Part shown: piece by piece, positions 25,157 through 33,546 of the stretch
Layout: each line of letters begins with the position of its first letter
Position numbering within the stretch: position 1 is the stretch's first letter
NCBI RefSeq assembly: GCF_000426345.1
Contig: NZ_AUFE01000042.1
Location: forward strand, 1 to 63,503
DNA: 63,503 nt
Source of the DNA: Cupriavidus phytohabitans
GTDB lineage: Bacteria > Pseudomonadota > Gammaproteobacteria > Burkholderiales > Burkholderiaceae
Reading direction: 5' to 3'
Translations under genes and position numbers: made by a program
The notes under the pieces: generated by a model
What the model saw: the letters and a program-made list of their open reading frames with translations, nothing else
What the model was told of the DNA's origin: nothing
The model's database searches: none

Positions 25157-26764
25157 TCAGCCCGCGCGCCGCGAGCGCCAGGCGGCCGCGCCCAGCACCA
25201 GCGCAAACAGCGCCAGCACCGGCGCATTCCCCCAGCGGATATACGGGGTCAGCCCCTGCATGCCCTGCACCTCGGCCACCAGCGTGCCGACCGTGAAGGT
25301 GGGCAGGCGCGCCTGCACGGTGCCGTCCGGGCGCACCACCGCGGTCATGCCGGTATTGGTCGAGCGCAGCATCGGGCGGCGCGTTTCCAGCGCGCGCATC
25401 CGCGAGATCTGCAGGTGCTGGTCCAGCGCGATGGTGTCGCCGAACCAGGCCAGGTTGGTCAGGTTGGCCAGCACATTGGCGGGCGCGGGCTGCTGGCGCA
25501 GCGTCTGCGCTATCTCCTCGCCGAACAGATCCTCGTAGCAGATATTGGGCGCCACGCGCACGCCGCGCACCGGCAGCGAAGGCTGGTCGAGCCCGCCGCG
25601 GCGGAAATCGCCCAGCGGCATCTTCATCATGTCGACGAACCAGCGGAAGCCCAGCGGGATAAATTCGCCAAACGGCACCAGGTGGTGCTTGTTGTAGCGG
25701 TATAGGCGCTCGGTCAGCGGCCCCAGCCCGAACACGCTGTTGGTGAAATCGACCGGCGAATCGGCGCCGGCCGCGCCGAACAGCACCGTGGTGCCACTCT
25801 GCAGCGCGTAGTCGCGCACCGCCACGGCGACGTCGACCGGCAGGTCCTGCAGGATCACCGGGAAGGCGGTTTCGGGCGTCACCACCAGGTCGGCGGGCGC
25901 GGCGGTGATCATGTCACGGTAGAGCGCGATCGAGCGCTGGATGCCGGCGGCCTCGAACTTGATGTCCTGCGGCACGTTGCCCTGCAGCAGGCGCACCGTC
26001 AGCGGCTTGCCGGCCGGCGTGGTCCAGGCCAGCGGCGACAGCGCGGCGCCAAGAGCCGGCAGCAGCAGTGCCAGCGCCAGCGATACAACGGCACGCGTGC
26101 GCGCATCTTGCCCCAGCCCGCGCACGGCCCCGGCCAGCAAGGCCGCGACGGCGGCCGCCAGCGCGCCGATGCCATAGACGCCGGCCAGCGGCGCAAAGCC
26201 GGCAAGCGGGCCGTCGGTATGGGCATAGCCCCCAGACAGCCATGGGAAACCGGTGAAAACGACACCGCGCAGCCACTCCGACAGCCCCCACGCGGCACCG
26301 AACGCCAGCGGCGCGAGCAGCGCCGCGGCCCATGTGCCGGCGCGCAGCCGTGCCGTCAGCCGGTGCCACAGCGCGCCCGCCAGCGCCGGCCACAGCGCCA
26401 GGTAGCCCGAGAACAGCACTACCGCCAGCGCTGCCATCCACGCCGGCATCTCGCCGTAGACGTGCATGCTGATATAGAGCCACCAGATGCCGGACAGGAA
26501 CCAACCCAGGCCGAAGGCATAGCCGGTGGCCGCGGCGATGCGCGCGCGCGGCGCGTCGGCCATCAGCGCGGCCAGGCCGGCCAGCGACAGGATCTGCAGC
26601 CACCACCAGTCATGCGGGGCGAAGGCCTGGGTATGGGCAATGCCGAGCACGCCGGCCAGCAGCAGCCGCGCCATGGCGGCGGCGCGCGAACGCGCGCCGG
26701 GCACGCTGCCAGCACCGGCGTCGGCAGCAGCGGCGCCGTTGGGGATCGGGGCGGGACGCTTCAT
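25157..26764 (-). CDS. lnt: Apolipoprotein N-acyltransferase
   Basis: An inner-membrane enzyme that adds the third acyl chain to lipoproteins. An N-terminal membrane domain with about seven segments is followed by a periplasmic nitrilase-like domain. The catalytic triad is visible as Glu in VTPETAFP, Lys in NKHHLVPFGEF and Cys in ICYEDLFG. There are 535 residues (512 in E. coli). Its start overlaps the corC stop. lnt next to corC, ybeY and phoH is a conserved proteobacterial order. Confidence 0.95.
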   Translation of the reverse strand: MKRPAPIPNGAAAADAGAGSVPGARSRAAAMARLLLAGVLGIAHTQAFAPHDWWWLQILSLAGLAALMADAPRARIAAATGYAFGLGWFLSGIWWLYISMHVYGEMPAWMAALAVVLFSGYLALWPALAGALWHRLTARLRAGTWAAALLAPLAFGAAWGLSEWLRGVVFTGFPWLSGGYAHTDGPLAGFAPLAGVYGIGALAAAVAALLAGAVRGLGQDARTRAVVSLALALLLPALGAALSPLAWTTPAGKPLTVRLLQGNVPQDIKFEAAGIQRSIALYRDMITAAPADLVVTPETAFPVILQDLPVDVAVAVRDYALQSGTTVLFGAAGADSPVDFTNSVFGLGPLTERLYRYNKHHLVPFGEFIPLGFRWFVDMMKMPLGDFRRGGLDQPSLPVRGVRVAPNICYEDLFGEEIAQTLRQQPAPANVLANLTNLAWFGDTIALDQHLQISRMRALETRRPMLRSTNTGMTAVVRPDGTVQARLPTFTVGTLVAEVQGMQGLTPYIRWGNAPVLALFALVLGAAAWRSRRAG

Positions 26765-27648
26765 GCGCCGGCAGCGCTCGCGCTGTCAGCCAGGGATTCG
26801 CGGCGGACCTGCAGCAGGTGCACCTGCCGCGCGTCGGCGCGCAGCACTTCGAAGCGGATCGGCGGCAAGGTGATGACCTCGCCGCGGTGGGGCACGTGGC
26901 CCACGTGGTTGGACAGCAGTCCGCCCACGGTGTCGACATCGTGGTCGGAAAAGCCGGTGCCGAAGGCCTCGTTGAACTGGGAGATCTCGGTCAGGCCATG
27001 CACGCGCCAGCTGCCGTCGGGCATCGGCAGGATATTGTCCTGGTCTTCGTCCAGGTCGAACTCATCCTCGATATCGCCGACGATCTGCTCGAGCACGTCC
27101 TCGATCGTCACCAGCCCGGCCACGCCGCCGTATTCGTCGACGACGATGGCGATATGGTTGCGGTTGATGCGGAACTCGCGCAGCAGGATGTTCAGGCGCT
27201 TGGATTCGGGGATGAACACCGCCGGGCGCAGCGTTTCGCGCAGGTCGAAGGCGGGATCGGTGTAGTAGCGCAGCAGGTCCTTGGCCAGCAGGATGCCGAT
27301 GATGTTGTCTCGGCTGCCTTCACAGACCGGGAAGCGCGAATGCGCGGTCTGCTGCATGAACGGGATGAAGGTCTCCGGCGCGTCGGCGATATTGACCATA
27401 TCCATCTGCGCGCGCGGCACCATGATGTCGCCGGCGGTCAGTTCGGAGACCTGGAACACGCCCTCGATCATCGACAGCGAATCGGCGTCGATCAGGTTGC
27501 GCTCATGCGCTTCCTGGAGCACTTCGAGCAGTTCTGCGCGGGTGTCCGGCTCGGGGGAGATCAGGTCTGACAGGCGTTCGAGAAGCGATCTGGGGCGATC
27601 GACCTGCTTCAGGTAGGCGGGCTTCGAACTGGGATAGGGGTCGTTCAT
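26761..27648 (-). CDS. corC: CorC/HlyC-family CBS-domain protein (YbeX)
   Basis: A 295-residue cytosolic protein with two CBS domains (DIMVPRAQMDMVNI near residue 75 and HIAIVVDEYGGVAGLVTIED near 160) and a C-terminal CorC_HlyC domain (WRVHGLTEISQFNEAF). E. coli YbeX/CorC is linked to Mg/Co efflux and to ribosome-related functions. It lacks the DUF21 membrane domain, as in E. coli. It is coupled to lnt by overlap. Confidence 0.92.
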   Translation of the reverse strand: MNDPYPSSKPAYLKQVDRPRSLLERLSDLISPEPDTRAELLEVLQEAHERNLIDADSLSMIEGVFQVSELTAGDIMVPRAQMDMVNIADAPETFIPFMQQTAHSRFPVCEGSRDNIIGILLAKDLLRYYTDPAFDLRETLRPAVFIPESKRLNILLREFRINRNHIAIVVDEYGGVAGLVTIEDVLEQIVGDIEDEFDLDEDQDNILPMPDGSWRVHGLTEISQFNEAFGTGFSDHDVDTVGGLLSNHVGHVPHRGEVITLPPIRFEVLRADARQVHLLQVRRESLADSASAAGA

Positions 27649-27781
27649 TTCGCGGCGAGCGCGTGGTGGAGATCGACTGAAGGATACACCAAAAGGCTGT
27701 CGATCCCGTGACAGCCGCCGGGCAGCGGCTGCCGGATGTGATGCCGGCGGCCTTCGCGTCGCGCCGCCGGTGCGCCGTCAA

Positions 27782-28543
27782 TCACGCGGTGCCGGTGCGC
27801 TCGGCGAGATAGGGGTCCGCGTAGCCCAGCGCCTGCAGGGTCTCGGTCTCGATCGCCTCCATTTCCTCGGCTTCGGCGTCTTCCTCGTGCTCGTAGCCCT
27901 GCGCATGCAGCACGCCGTGCACCACCAGGTGCGCATAGTGCGCTTCCAGTGGCTTGCGCTGCTCGCGCGCCTCGGCTTCGACCACCGGGCAGCACAGCAC
28001 GATATCGCCGGTCACGGGGTCGTCCTCGTTCTCGGCATAGGCAAAGGTCAGCACGTTGGTGGCGTAGTCCTTGCCGCGATAGGTGCGGTTCAGCAGGCGG
28101 CCTTCTTCCTCGCCGACGAAGCGGATCGTCAGCGCGGCATCGGCATACAGTGCCGACTTGACCCAGGTTTCGATCTTCCGGCGCGGCGGCAGGCCGTCCT
28201 GCTTGCCGATGCCGTTCCCTTGCTGGATCTCCAGTTCCAGCGCCGGCGGCGTGGCCGGGGTGCCGGTGGTGGTCACGACCGGCGTGGCGGTCACGGCCAC
28301 GGACAGAGAGTCATGGTTGTCCGGGCGCACCAGCAGGCCGGCCTGCTGGTTGGTGTCGGTATGCTCGGCCAGCAGCGCGACCACGCCGTCGGCGGCCTGC
28401 GACAGGTCCAGCGTCAGGCTGCGGCCGTCGGGCAGCTGCACGCGCAGCGCGTGCGCGGCGCTCTTGCGCGCGCGGCCATCGCCATCGAACAGGGTCAGGC
28501 TGACGCCGGGGGCCTTGGATTTCTGGTTTTTCGGGGATTTCAA
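27782..28543 (-). CDS. ybeY: Endoribonuclease YbeY (16S rRNA maturation)
   Basis: A zinc-dependent RNase needed for 16S rRNA 3-prime processing and ribosome quality control. The active-site motif is HLVVHGVLHAQGYEHEEDA (three His ligands), and VLTFAYAENEDDPVTGDIV precedes it. The start is a TTG directly after the phoH stop, supported by AAGGA 7 nt upstream. It gives 253 residues, about 95 more than E. coli YbeY: the extra N-terminal part (residues 1-95) has a possible beta-rich segment and a Thr/Pro-rich linker. No in-frame ATG lies before the core domain. Confidence 0.92.
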   Translation of the reverse strand: MKSPKNQKSKAPGVSLTLFDGDGRARKSAAHALRVQLPDGRSLTLDLSQAADGVVALLAEHTDTNQQAGLLVRPDNHDSLSVAVTATPVVTTTGTPATPPALELEIQQGNGIGKQDGLPPRRKIETWVKSALYADAALTIRFVGEEEGRLLNRTYRGKDYATNVLTFAYAENEDDPVTGDIVLCCPVVEAEAREQRKPLEAHYAHLVVHGVLHAQGYEHEEDAEAEEMEAIETETLQALGYADPYLAERTGTA

Positions 28544-29551
28544 TTACGCGTCCTTGTGCTGGGCGTGGTATTCGTCATAGGCATCGACGATGCGGGCCAC
28601 CAGCGGGTGGCGCACCACGTCGATGCTGGTAAAGCGGGTGCAGGCGATGCCGCGCACGTCGCGCAGCACATGCAGCGCTTCCACCACGCCGCTCTTCTGT
28701 CCCTTGGGCAGGTCGATCTGGGTGATGTCGCCGGTGATCACCGCCTTGGAGCCGAAGCCGATCCGGGTCAGGAACATCTTCATCTGCTCGGGCGTGGTGT
28801 TCTGCGCCTCGTCGAGGATGATGAAGGCGTGGTTCAGCGTGCGCCCGCGCATATAGGCCAGCGGTGCGATCTCGATCATCTGGCGCTCGAACATCTTCTG
28901 CGTGCGGTCGAAGCCGAGCAGGTCGTACAGCGCGTCATACAGCGGGCGCAGGTAAGGATCGACCTTCTGCGCCAGGTCGCCGGGCAGGAAGCCCAGGCGC
29001 TCGCCGGCTTCCACCGCCGGGCGCGTCAGCACGATGCGCTTGACCGCGTCGCGCTCCAGCGCGTCGACCGCGCACGCCACCGCCAGGTAGGTCTTGCCGG
29101 TGCCGGCCGGGCCGATGCCCATGGTCAGGTCGTGCGACAGGATGTTGCGCAGGTACTCGCGCTGCGCCACGGTGCGGCCCTGCAGGCCGGTGCGGCGGGT
29201 GTGCAGCACTGGCGATTCATCTTCGAACTCGCGCTCGTCGTTGTTGCCCTTGTCGGCGTCGTTGCCGGGCAGGTAGCTGCCATGCGCGCTGAGCTGGCGC
29301 GTCTCCACGAGGCCGAGCTGCACGTCGTCGATCGACAGCGGCGTGCGCGCGTGGTTATAGAAACGCTCCAGTGCCAGCGCGGCGTCCTGCGCATGGTTGC
29401 CGCGCACCGTCATGCGATGGCCGCGCCGCTGGATGGTCACGTCCAGCGCCTGCTCGATCTGGCGCAGGTTTTCGTCGAGCGGCCCGCACAGGTTCTGCAG
29501 GCGGGTGTTGTCGTCCTTGGGGGCGACGAATTCTGCCGAAGGGATCTTCAT
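28544..29551 (-). CDS. phoH: PhoH-like ATPase (YbeZ)
   Basis: A P-loop ATPase of the PhoH family, working with YbeY in RNA metabolism. Walker A is GPAGTGKTYLA (near residue 140), Walker B is HAFIILDEAQNT, and GDITQIDLP is a further family motif. The N-terminal ~90 residues contain a KH-like segment (LDVTIQRRGHRMTVRG). There are 335 residues. The stop abuts the ybeY TTG start, so the two are translationally coupled. Confidence 0.95.
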   Translation of the reverse strand: MKIPSAEFVAPKDDNTRLQNLCGPLDENLRQIEQALDVTIQRRGHRMTVRGNHAQDAALALERFYNHARTPLSIDDVQLGLVETRQLSAHGSYLPGNDADKGNNDEREFEDESPVLHTRRTGLQGRTVAQREYLRNILSHDLTMGIGPAGTGKTYLAVACAVDALERDAVKRIVLTRPAVEAGERLGFLPGDLAQKVDPYLRPLYDALYDLLGFDRTQKMFERQMIEIAPLAYMRGRTLNHAFIILDEAQNTTPEQMKMFLTRIGFGSKAVITGDITQIDLPKGQKSGVVEALHVLRDVRGIACTRFTSIDVVRHPLVARIVDAYDEYHAQHKDA

Positions 29552-29569
29552 CTTTTGCCGGAGGCTCGA

Positions 29570-30922
29570 TTACTGGCGCACCACGATCTCGCCGCGCAGC
29601 GAGTGCGGGAATGCCTGCGTGATGCTGACATCGACCATCTGGCCGACCAGCCGGTCGCGCCCCGCCTGGGGCACGCCGGGCAGCGCGAAGTTGACCACGC
29701 GGTTGTTCTCGGTGCGGCCATGCAGCTCGGTCGGGTCCTTGCGCGCCGGGCCTTCGACCAGGATGCGCTGCACCGTGCCGACCATGTTCTGGCTGATGCG
29801 CTGCACGTTTTCCTCGATGGTGGCCTGCAGGCGCTGCAGCCGGCGCAGCTTGACCTCGTGCGGGGTGTCGTCGTGCAGGTTGGCGGCGGGCGTGCCCGGA
29901 CGCGGGCTGAAAATGAACGAGAACGAGGTGTCGTAGCCGATCTCCTCGATCATCGCCATCAGCTTCTCGAAGTCGGCATCGGTTTCGCCGGGGAAGCCGA
30001 CGATGAAGTCCGACGACATCGACATCTGCGGGCGCAGCGCGCGCAGCTTGCGGATGATGCTCTTGTATTCCAGCACGCTGTAGCCGCGCTTCATCGCCAT
30101 CAGGATGCGGTCCGAAGCATGCTGCACGGGCAGGTGCAAATGATTCACCAACTTGTCGCAGCGGCCGTAGAGTTCGACCAGCCGCGAGGTGAATTCCTTC
30201 GGGTGGCTGGTGGTGTAGCGGATGCGCTCGATGCCGGGGATCTCGGCCACGTACTCGATCAGCAGCGCAAAGTCGGCGATCTCGGTGGTGTCGCCCATCT
30301 TGCCGCGATAGGCGTTGACGTTCTGGCCCAGCAGCGTGACTTCGCGCACGCCTTGATCGGCCAGGCCGGCCACTTCGGCCAGCACGTCCTCGAACGGGCG
30401 CGACACTTCCTCGCCACGGGTATAGGGCACCACGCAGTAGCTGCAGTACTTGGAGCAGCCTTCCATGATCGAGACGAAGGCGCTAGGGCCTTCCACGCGC
30501 GCGGGCGGCAGGTGGTCGAACTTCTCGATCTCGGGGAAGGAGATGTCCACCTGCGACTGGCCGGTGCGCTGGCGCCGCGCGATCAGGTCGGGCAGGCGGT
30601 GCAGCGTCTGCGGGCCGAACACCACGTCGACATACGGCGCGCGCGAGACGATGCTGGCGCCTTCCTGGCTGGCCACGCAGCCGCCCACGCCGATCACCAG
30701 GTCGGGCTTGACCGCCTTGAGCGCCTTCATCCGGCCCAGTTCGGAGAACACCTTCTCCTGCGCCTTCTCGCGCACCGAGCAGGTGTTGAACAGGATCACG
30801 TCGGCGTCTTCGACGTTGTCAGTGGGTTCCAGCCCCTGGCTGGCGTTGAGGACGTCGACCATCTTGTCCGAGTCATACTCGTTCATCTGGCAGCCGTACG
30901 TCTTGACGAAAACTTTCTTCAT
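29570..30922 (-). CDS. miaB: tRNA-2-methylthio-N6-isopentenyladenosine37 synthase
   Basis: A radical-SAM methylthiotransferase that modifies A37 of tRNAs reading UNN codons. Three N-terminal Cys ligate the auxiliary cluster (TYGCQMNEYDS, FNTCSVREKA, GGCVASQEG) and CSKYCSYCVVPYTRG holds the SAM cluster (CxxxCxxC). A C-terminal TRAM domain includes VEGPARKDPTELHGRTENNR. There are 450 residues. It is 18 bp upstream of phoH in the miaB-phoH-ybeY-corC-lnt order known from E. coli. Confidence 0.97.
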   Translation of the reverse strand: MKKVFVKTYGCQMNEYDSDKMVDVLNASQGLEPTDNVEDADVILFNTCSVREKAQEKVFSELGRMKALKAVKPDLVIGVGGCVASQEGASIVSRAPYVDVVFGPQTLHRLPDLIARRQRTGQSQVDISFPEIEKFDHLPPARVEGPSAFVSIMEGCSKYCSYCVVPYTRGEEVSRPFEDVLAEVAGLADQGVREVTLLGQNVNAYRGKMGDTTEIADFALLIEYVAEIPGIERIRYTTSHPKEFTSRLVELYGRCDKLVNHLHLPVQHASDRILMAMKRGYSVLEYKSIIRKLRALRPQMSMSSDFIVGFPGETDADFEKLMAMIEEIGYDTSFSFIFSPRPGTPAANLHDDTPHEVKLRRLQRLQATIEENVQRISQNMVGTVQRILVEGPARKDPTELHGRTENNRVVNFALPGVPQAGRDRLVGQMVDVSITQAFPHSLRGEIVVRQ

Positions 30923-31008
30923 ATGCCGATCTCAGTGGTTGACCTGGGGGCATCAGGGTGTTGCAACAACGCGCGGTCGCGTGGGGCACGCCGCGCTCTT
31001 TCGGGGGA

Positions 31009-31422
31009 CTACGATTTCTGTTTCAGCGCCTTCTGCTCCGGCTCGCTCAACACCCAGGCGGTCAGCAACTGGCCGTAGAGGTCGAGCTTGTACCGCACCG
31101 GCAGCTTCTGGCCTGCCACCGCGGTGGTGGCCAGCAGCTGGTTGTCGGTACCGAACAGGCGCAGGCCCGGTGCCACACCCACGGTCTTGCCGTCCAGCGT
31201 GGCGGTCTGCGGCGCGCTGGCCGACGGGGCGGCGAGCACCAGCCTGGCTGCCTGCGCGTCCTGCGGGATCACCCGCACCGGCTGGGCGGAGGCGGCGGCC
31301 ACGCCGAGCAGCAGGGCCGTTGCCGTTACTGTTACCGTTGCGCACGCCAGCCTCGGCAACCGCCCGCGCAAGAACCTGGTACTTTCCGGCGCCTCGCGGC
31401 GCGTATCACGACCTGCTGGCAT
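31009..31422 (-). CDS. Predicted secreted protein of unknown function, 137 aa
   Basis: After a basic N-terminal stretch of about 28 residues comes a hydrophobic segment (TVTVTATALLLGVAAASAQ) that looks like a signal peptide, then a small domain of about 90 residues (VGVAPGLRLFGTDNQLL, LPVRYKLDLYGQLLTAWVL). It ends with a Lys-rich tail. I do not recognise it. A later start could remove the long basic lead. It stands between miaB and the chloride channel on the same strand. Confidence 0.7.
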   Translation of the reverse strand: MPAGRDTRREAPESTRFLRGRLPRLACATVTVTATALLLGVAAASAQPVRVIPQDAQAARLVLAAPSASAPQTATLDGKTVGVAPGLRLFGTDNQLLATTAVAGQKLPVRYKLDLYGQLLTAWVLSEPEQKALKQKS

Positions 31423-31534
31423 GGGGGAAACTCCGTCAAGTGAGGCGAAGCGTGGGTGGGAATGGCCCGGAGCGGGCGCAACCTGCCATTTTACTCGCTT
31501 GGCGCTTCACCGGGGCGGCCAGACAAGACAGCAT

Positions 31535-33310
31535 TCAGAACAGGCAGGATGCTTCTTGCAGCACACGTTGCTTCGACACTGTGCCGATCAGCTCACGGTC
31601 GACCGTGTTCCGCACCAGCGGGATCCGGTTGATGCCGTGTTCGGCGAACACCTCGAGCGCATCGCGCAGGCGCGAATCGGGCGTCAGCGCCGGGAAGTCG
31701 CGCTCGGCCAGCTCCAGCACGCCTTGCTGCGAGCCTTCGCGCTGGGCGCGTTGCACGGCGTGGATCGACAGCGCGCCCAGCAGGCGCCCGTCGAACTGCA
31801 CCAGGTAGAGATAGCGGGTACCGGTCTCGGCGAACTTGTCGGCGGCCTCGGCCAGGCTGGCGTCGGGGTCGAGCACGGTGGCGGTCGGGTCGCACAGCCC
31901 CGCCAGCGTCATGGTGCGCGCTTGCTCGGCCGCGGCCGACGCCTGCGCGCGCTCGGCGATCACGCTGTACAGCGACAGCGTCTGGCAGCGCGAGGCCGTG
32001 TAGTACGCCGCCACCGCGCCGATCATCGACGGCAGCAGCAGCGCCGGCGCCAGCGTCATCTCGAACACCATCAGCACCGACATCAGCGGCGCCTGGCTGG
32101 TTGCCGCCAGGAAAGCGCTCATGCCGACCAGCGGCAGCAGCGGCGTGGCGCTGTCGGCGACGCCATGCATGGCCAGCGCCAGCAGTTGCCCCAGCGCCGC
32201 GCCGACGAACAGCGACGGGGTGAAGACCCCGCCGACCGCGCCCGAGCCCATGCTGATCACCGTGGCCACCAGCTTGGCCAGCAGCACACCGGCCACCGGC
32301 ACGCTCAGCGGCTGTTCCTGCAGGATGGTCTGGATGGTGTGGTAGCCGTTGCCCACCACCTCCGGCACGGCCATCGCCAGCGCGCCGACCAGCGCGCCGC
32401 CCAGCGCCAGCCGCGCCACCGGCCCGCCCGGCATCGCGGCGAAGCGGCTGCGGGCGAAGCCAGACGCGCGCATGAACAGCGCCCCGACTATGCCAGCCGC
32501 CACGCCGAGCCCGGCTGCCGCCAGCAGGATGTGCGGTCGCAGGTCGGGCGCGATATCCAGCCCCGGATACAGTGGCTGCAATCCGCCGTGCCACTGGCTG
32601 ACCATGGCGCCGGCCACCGACGCAAGGAACAGGGGCATCAGCCGCTGGACGGCCGGTGCGCCGAACACCACTTCGGCAACGAAGACGGCGGCGGAGAACG
32701 GGGTGTGATAGACCGTCGCCAGGCCCGCCGCGGCGGCGCAGGCGGTCAGCATCCGGCGCATGTTCGAGCCGCCGCCGCGCTCCAGCCGGGTGGTCGGAAA
32801 CAGCGACCCGCACAGCGCGGCCAGCTGGATCATCGCGCCCTCCTTGCCCACCGAGCTGCCGCTGACGATGGAGAAGAATGACGACATCGCCCGCAGCAGC
32901 GTGATCCGCACCGGCAGCCGGCCGCTGCCATTTGCCACCGCTTCCATATAGTCGGTCGCGCCGCTGTGGCCCTTGGCCAGCCGGTTGGACAGGACCAGCA
33001 GCGCGCCGGCGAGCGCGCCGCCCACTGCCGGTACCACCACGCGCCAGCCCAGTGCCAGGGCCGCAAAGACGACCACCACATCGGCATGGGTCGAAAACAG
33101 CACCACGCCGGCACCGTCCAGCGCCTCCTTGAACAGCGTGGTCGCAATCGCTGCCACGATGCCGACCGGGATGGCCGCAAACAGGGTGACTTCCTGGTCT
33201 TCAAGGAAACGCAAGCGCATGGCGGGCTCCGGGGCCGGGGGCCGGGGCAAGGCAGGGTGGGCAGGCTTGACAGCGGCCACAGGGGGGCGGACCGCTGCAG
33301 AGCGAGCCAT
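31535..33310 (-). CDS. CLC-type chloride channel/antiporter with C-terminal CBS domains
   Basis: An inner-membrane CLC protein. Selectivity-filter motifs are visible: GSSVGKEGAMIQ (with the gating Glu position of GKEGP-type sequences) and GSGAVGGVFTPSLFVGAALG. About 440 residues of membrane domain are followed by two CBS domains (VLDPDASLAEAADKFAETG and RLRDALEVFAEHGINRIP). There are 591 residues. Whether it is a channel or a H+/Cl- exchanger cannot be told. It is divergent from rhlE. Confidence 0.9.
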   Translation of the reverse strand: MARSAAVRPPVAAVKPAHPALPRPPAPEPAMRLRFLEDQEVTLFAAIPVGIVAAIATTLFKEALDGAGVVLFSTHADVVVVFAALALGWRVVVPAVGGALAGALLVLSNRLAKGHSGATDYMEAVANGSGRLPVRITLLRAMSSFFSIVSGSSVGKEGAMIQLAALCGSLFPTTRLERGGGSNMRRMLTACAAAAGLATVYHTPFSAAVFVAEVVFGAPAVQRLMPLFLASVAGAMVSQWHGGLQPLYPGLDIAPDLRPHILLAAAGLGVAAGIVGALFMRASGFARSRFAAMPGGPVARLALGGALVGALAMAVPEVVGNGYHTIQTILQEQPLSVPVAGVLLAKLVATVISMGSGAVGGVFTPSLFVGAALGQLLALAMHGVADSATPLLPLVGMSAFLAATSQAPLMSVLMVFEMTLAPALLLPSMIGAVAAYYTASRCQTLSLYSVIAERAQASAAAEQARTMTLAGLCDPTATVLDPDASLAEAADKFAETGTRYLYLVQFDGRLLGALSIHAVQRAQREGSQQGVLELAERDFPALTPDSRLRDALEVFAEHGINRIPLVRNTVDRELIGTVSKQRVLQEASCLF

Positions 33311-33396
33311 GATAGCGCAGCGCCACCTGGCCGGCGCCGGTGTGCGCCGCCGCGCATGCGGCCCTGCCGCATGTGCAGAACCGGCTCGCGATGGAC

Positions 33397-33405
33397 TGGT
33401 ACACT
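33397..33405 (+). promoter_or_regulatory. Possible extended -10 promoter for rhlE
   Basis: TGGTACACT fits an extended -10 (TGn-TACACT) about 140 bp before the rhlE start, in the clcA-rhlE divergent gap. No convincing -35 is seen. Confidence 0.3.
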
Positions 33406-33546
33406 AGCGTCCTTTCCCGCGGACGGGCCATTGGCCCGCCAGGCCGGTCCCCCCGGCCGCTCCTGTTACCGATACCGAACATCGATTACGCGAGCCATCC
33501 CGCACTCGGCGCACCGCGTGCGCAGGGATGGCCGAAGCAGCAATTC

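Noticed and set aside
27770..31078. 1102-codon plus-strand open frame
   Set aside because: It covers ybeY, phoH and miaB exactly in antisense; residues are shadow-like and no domain is seen.
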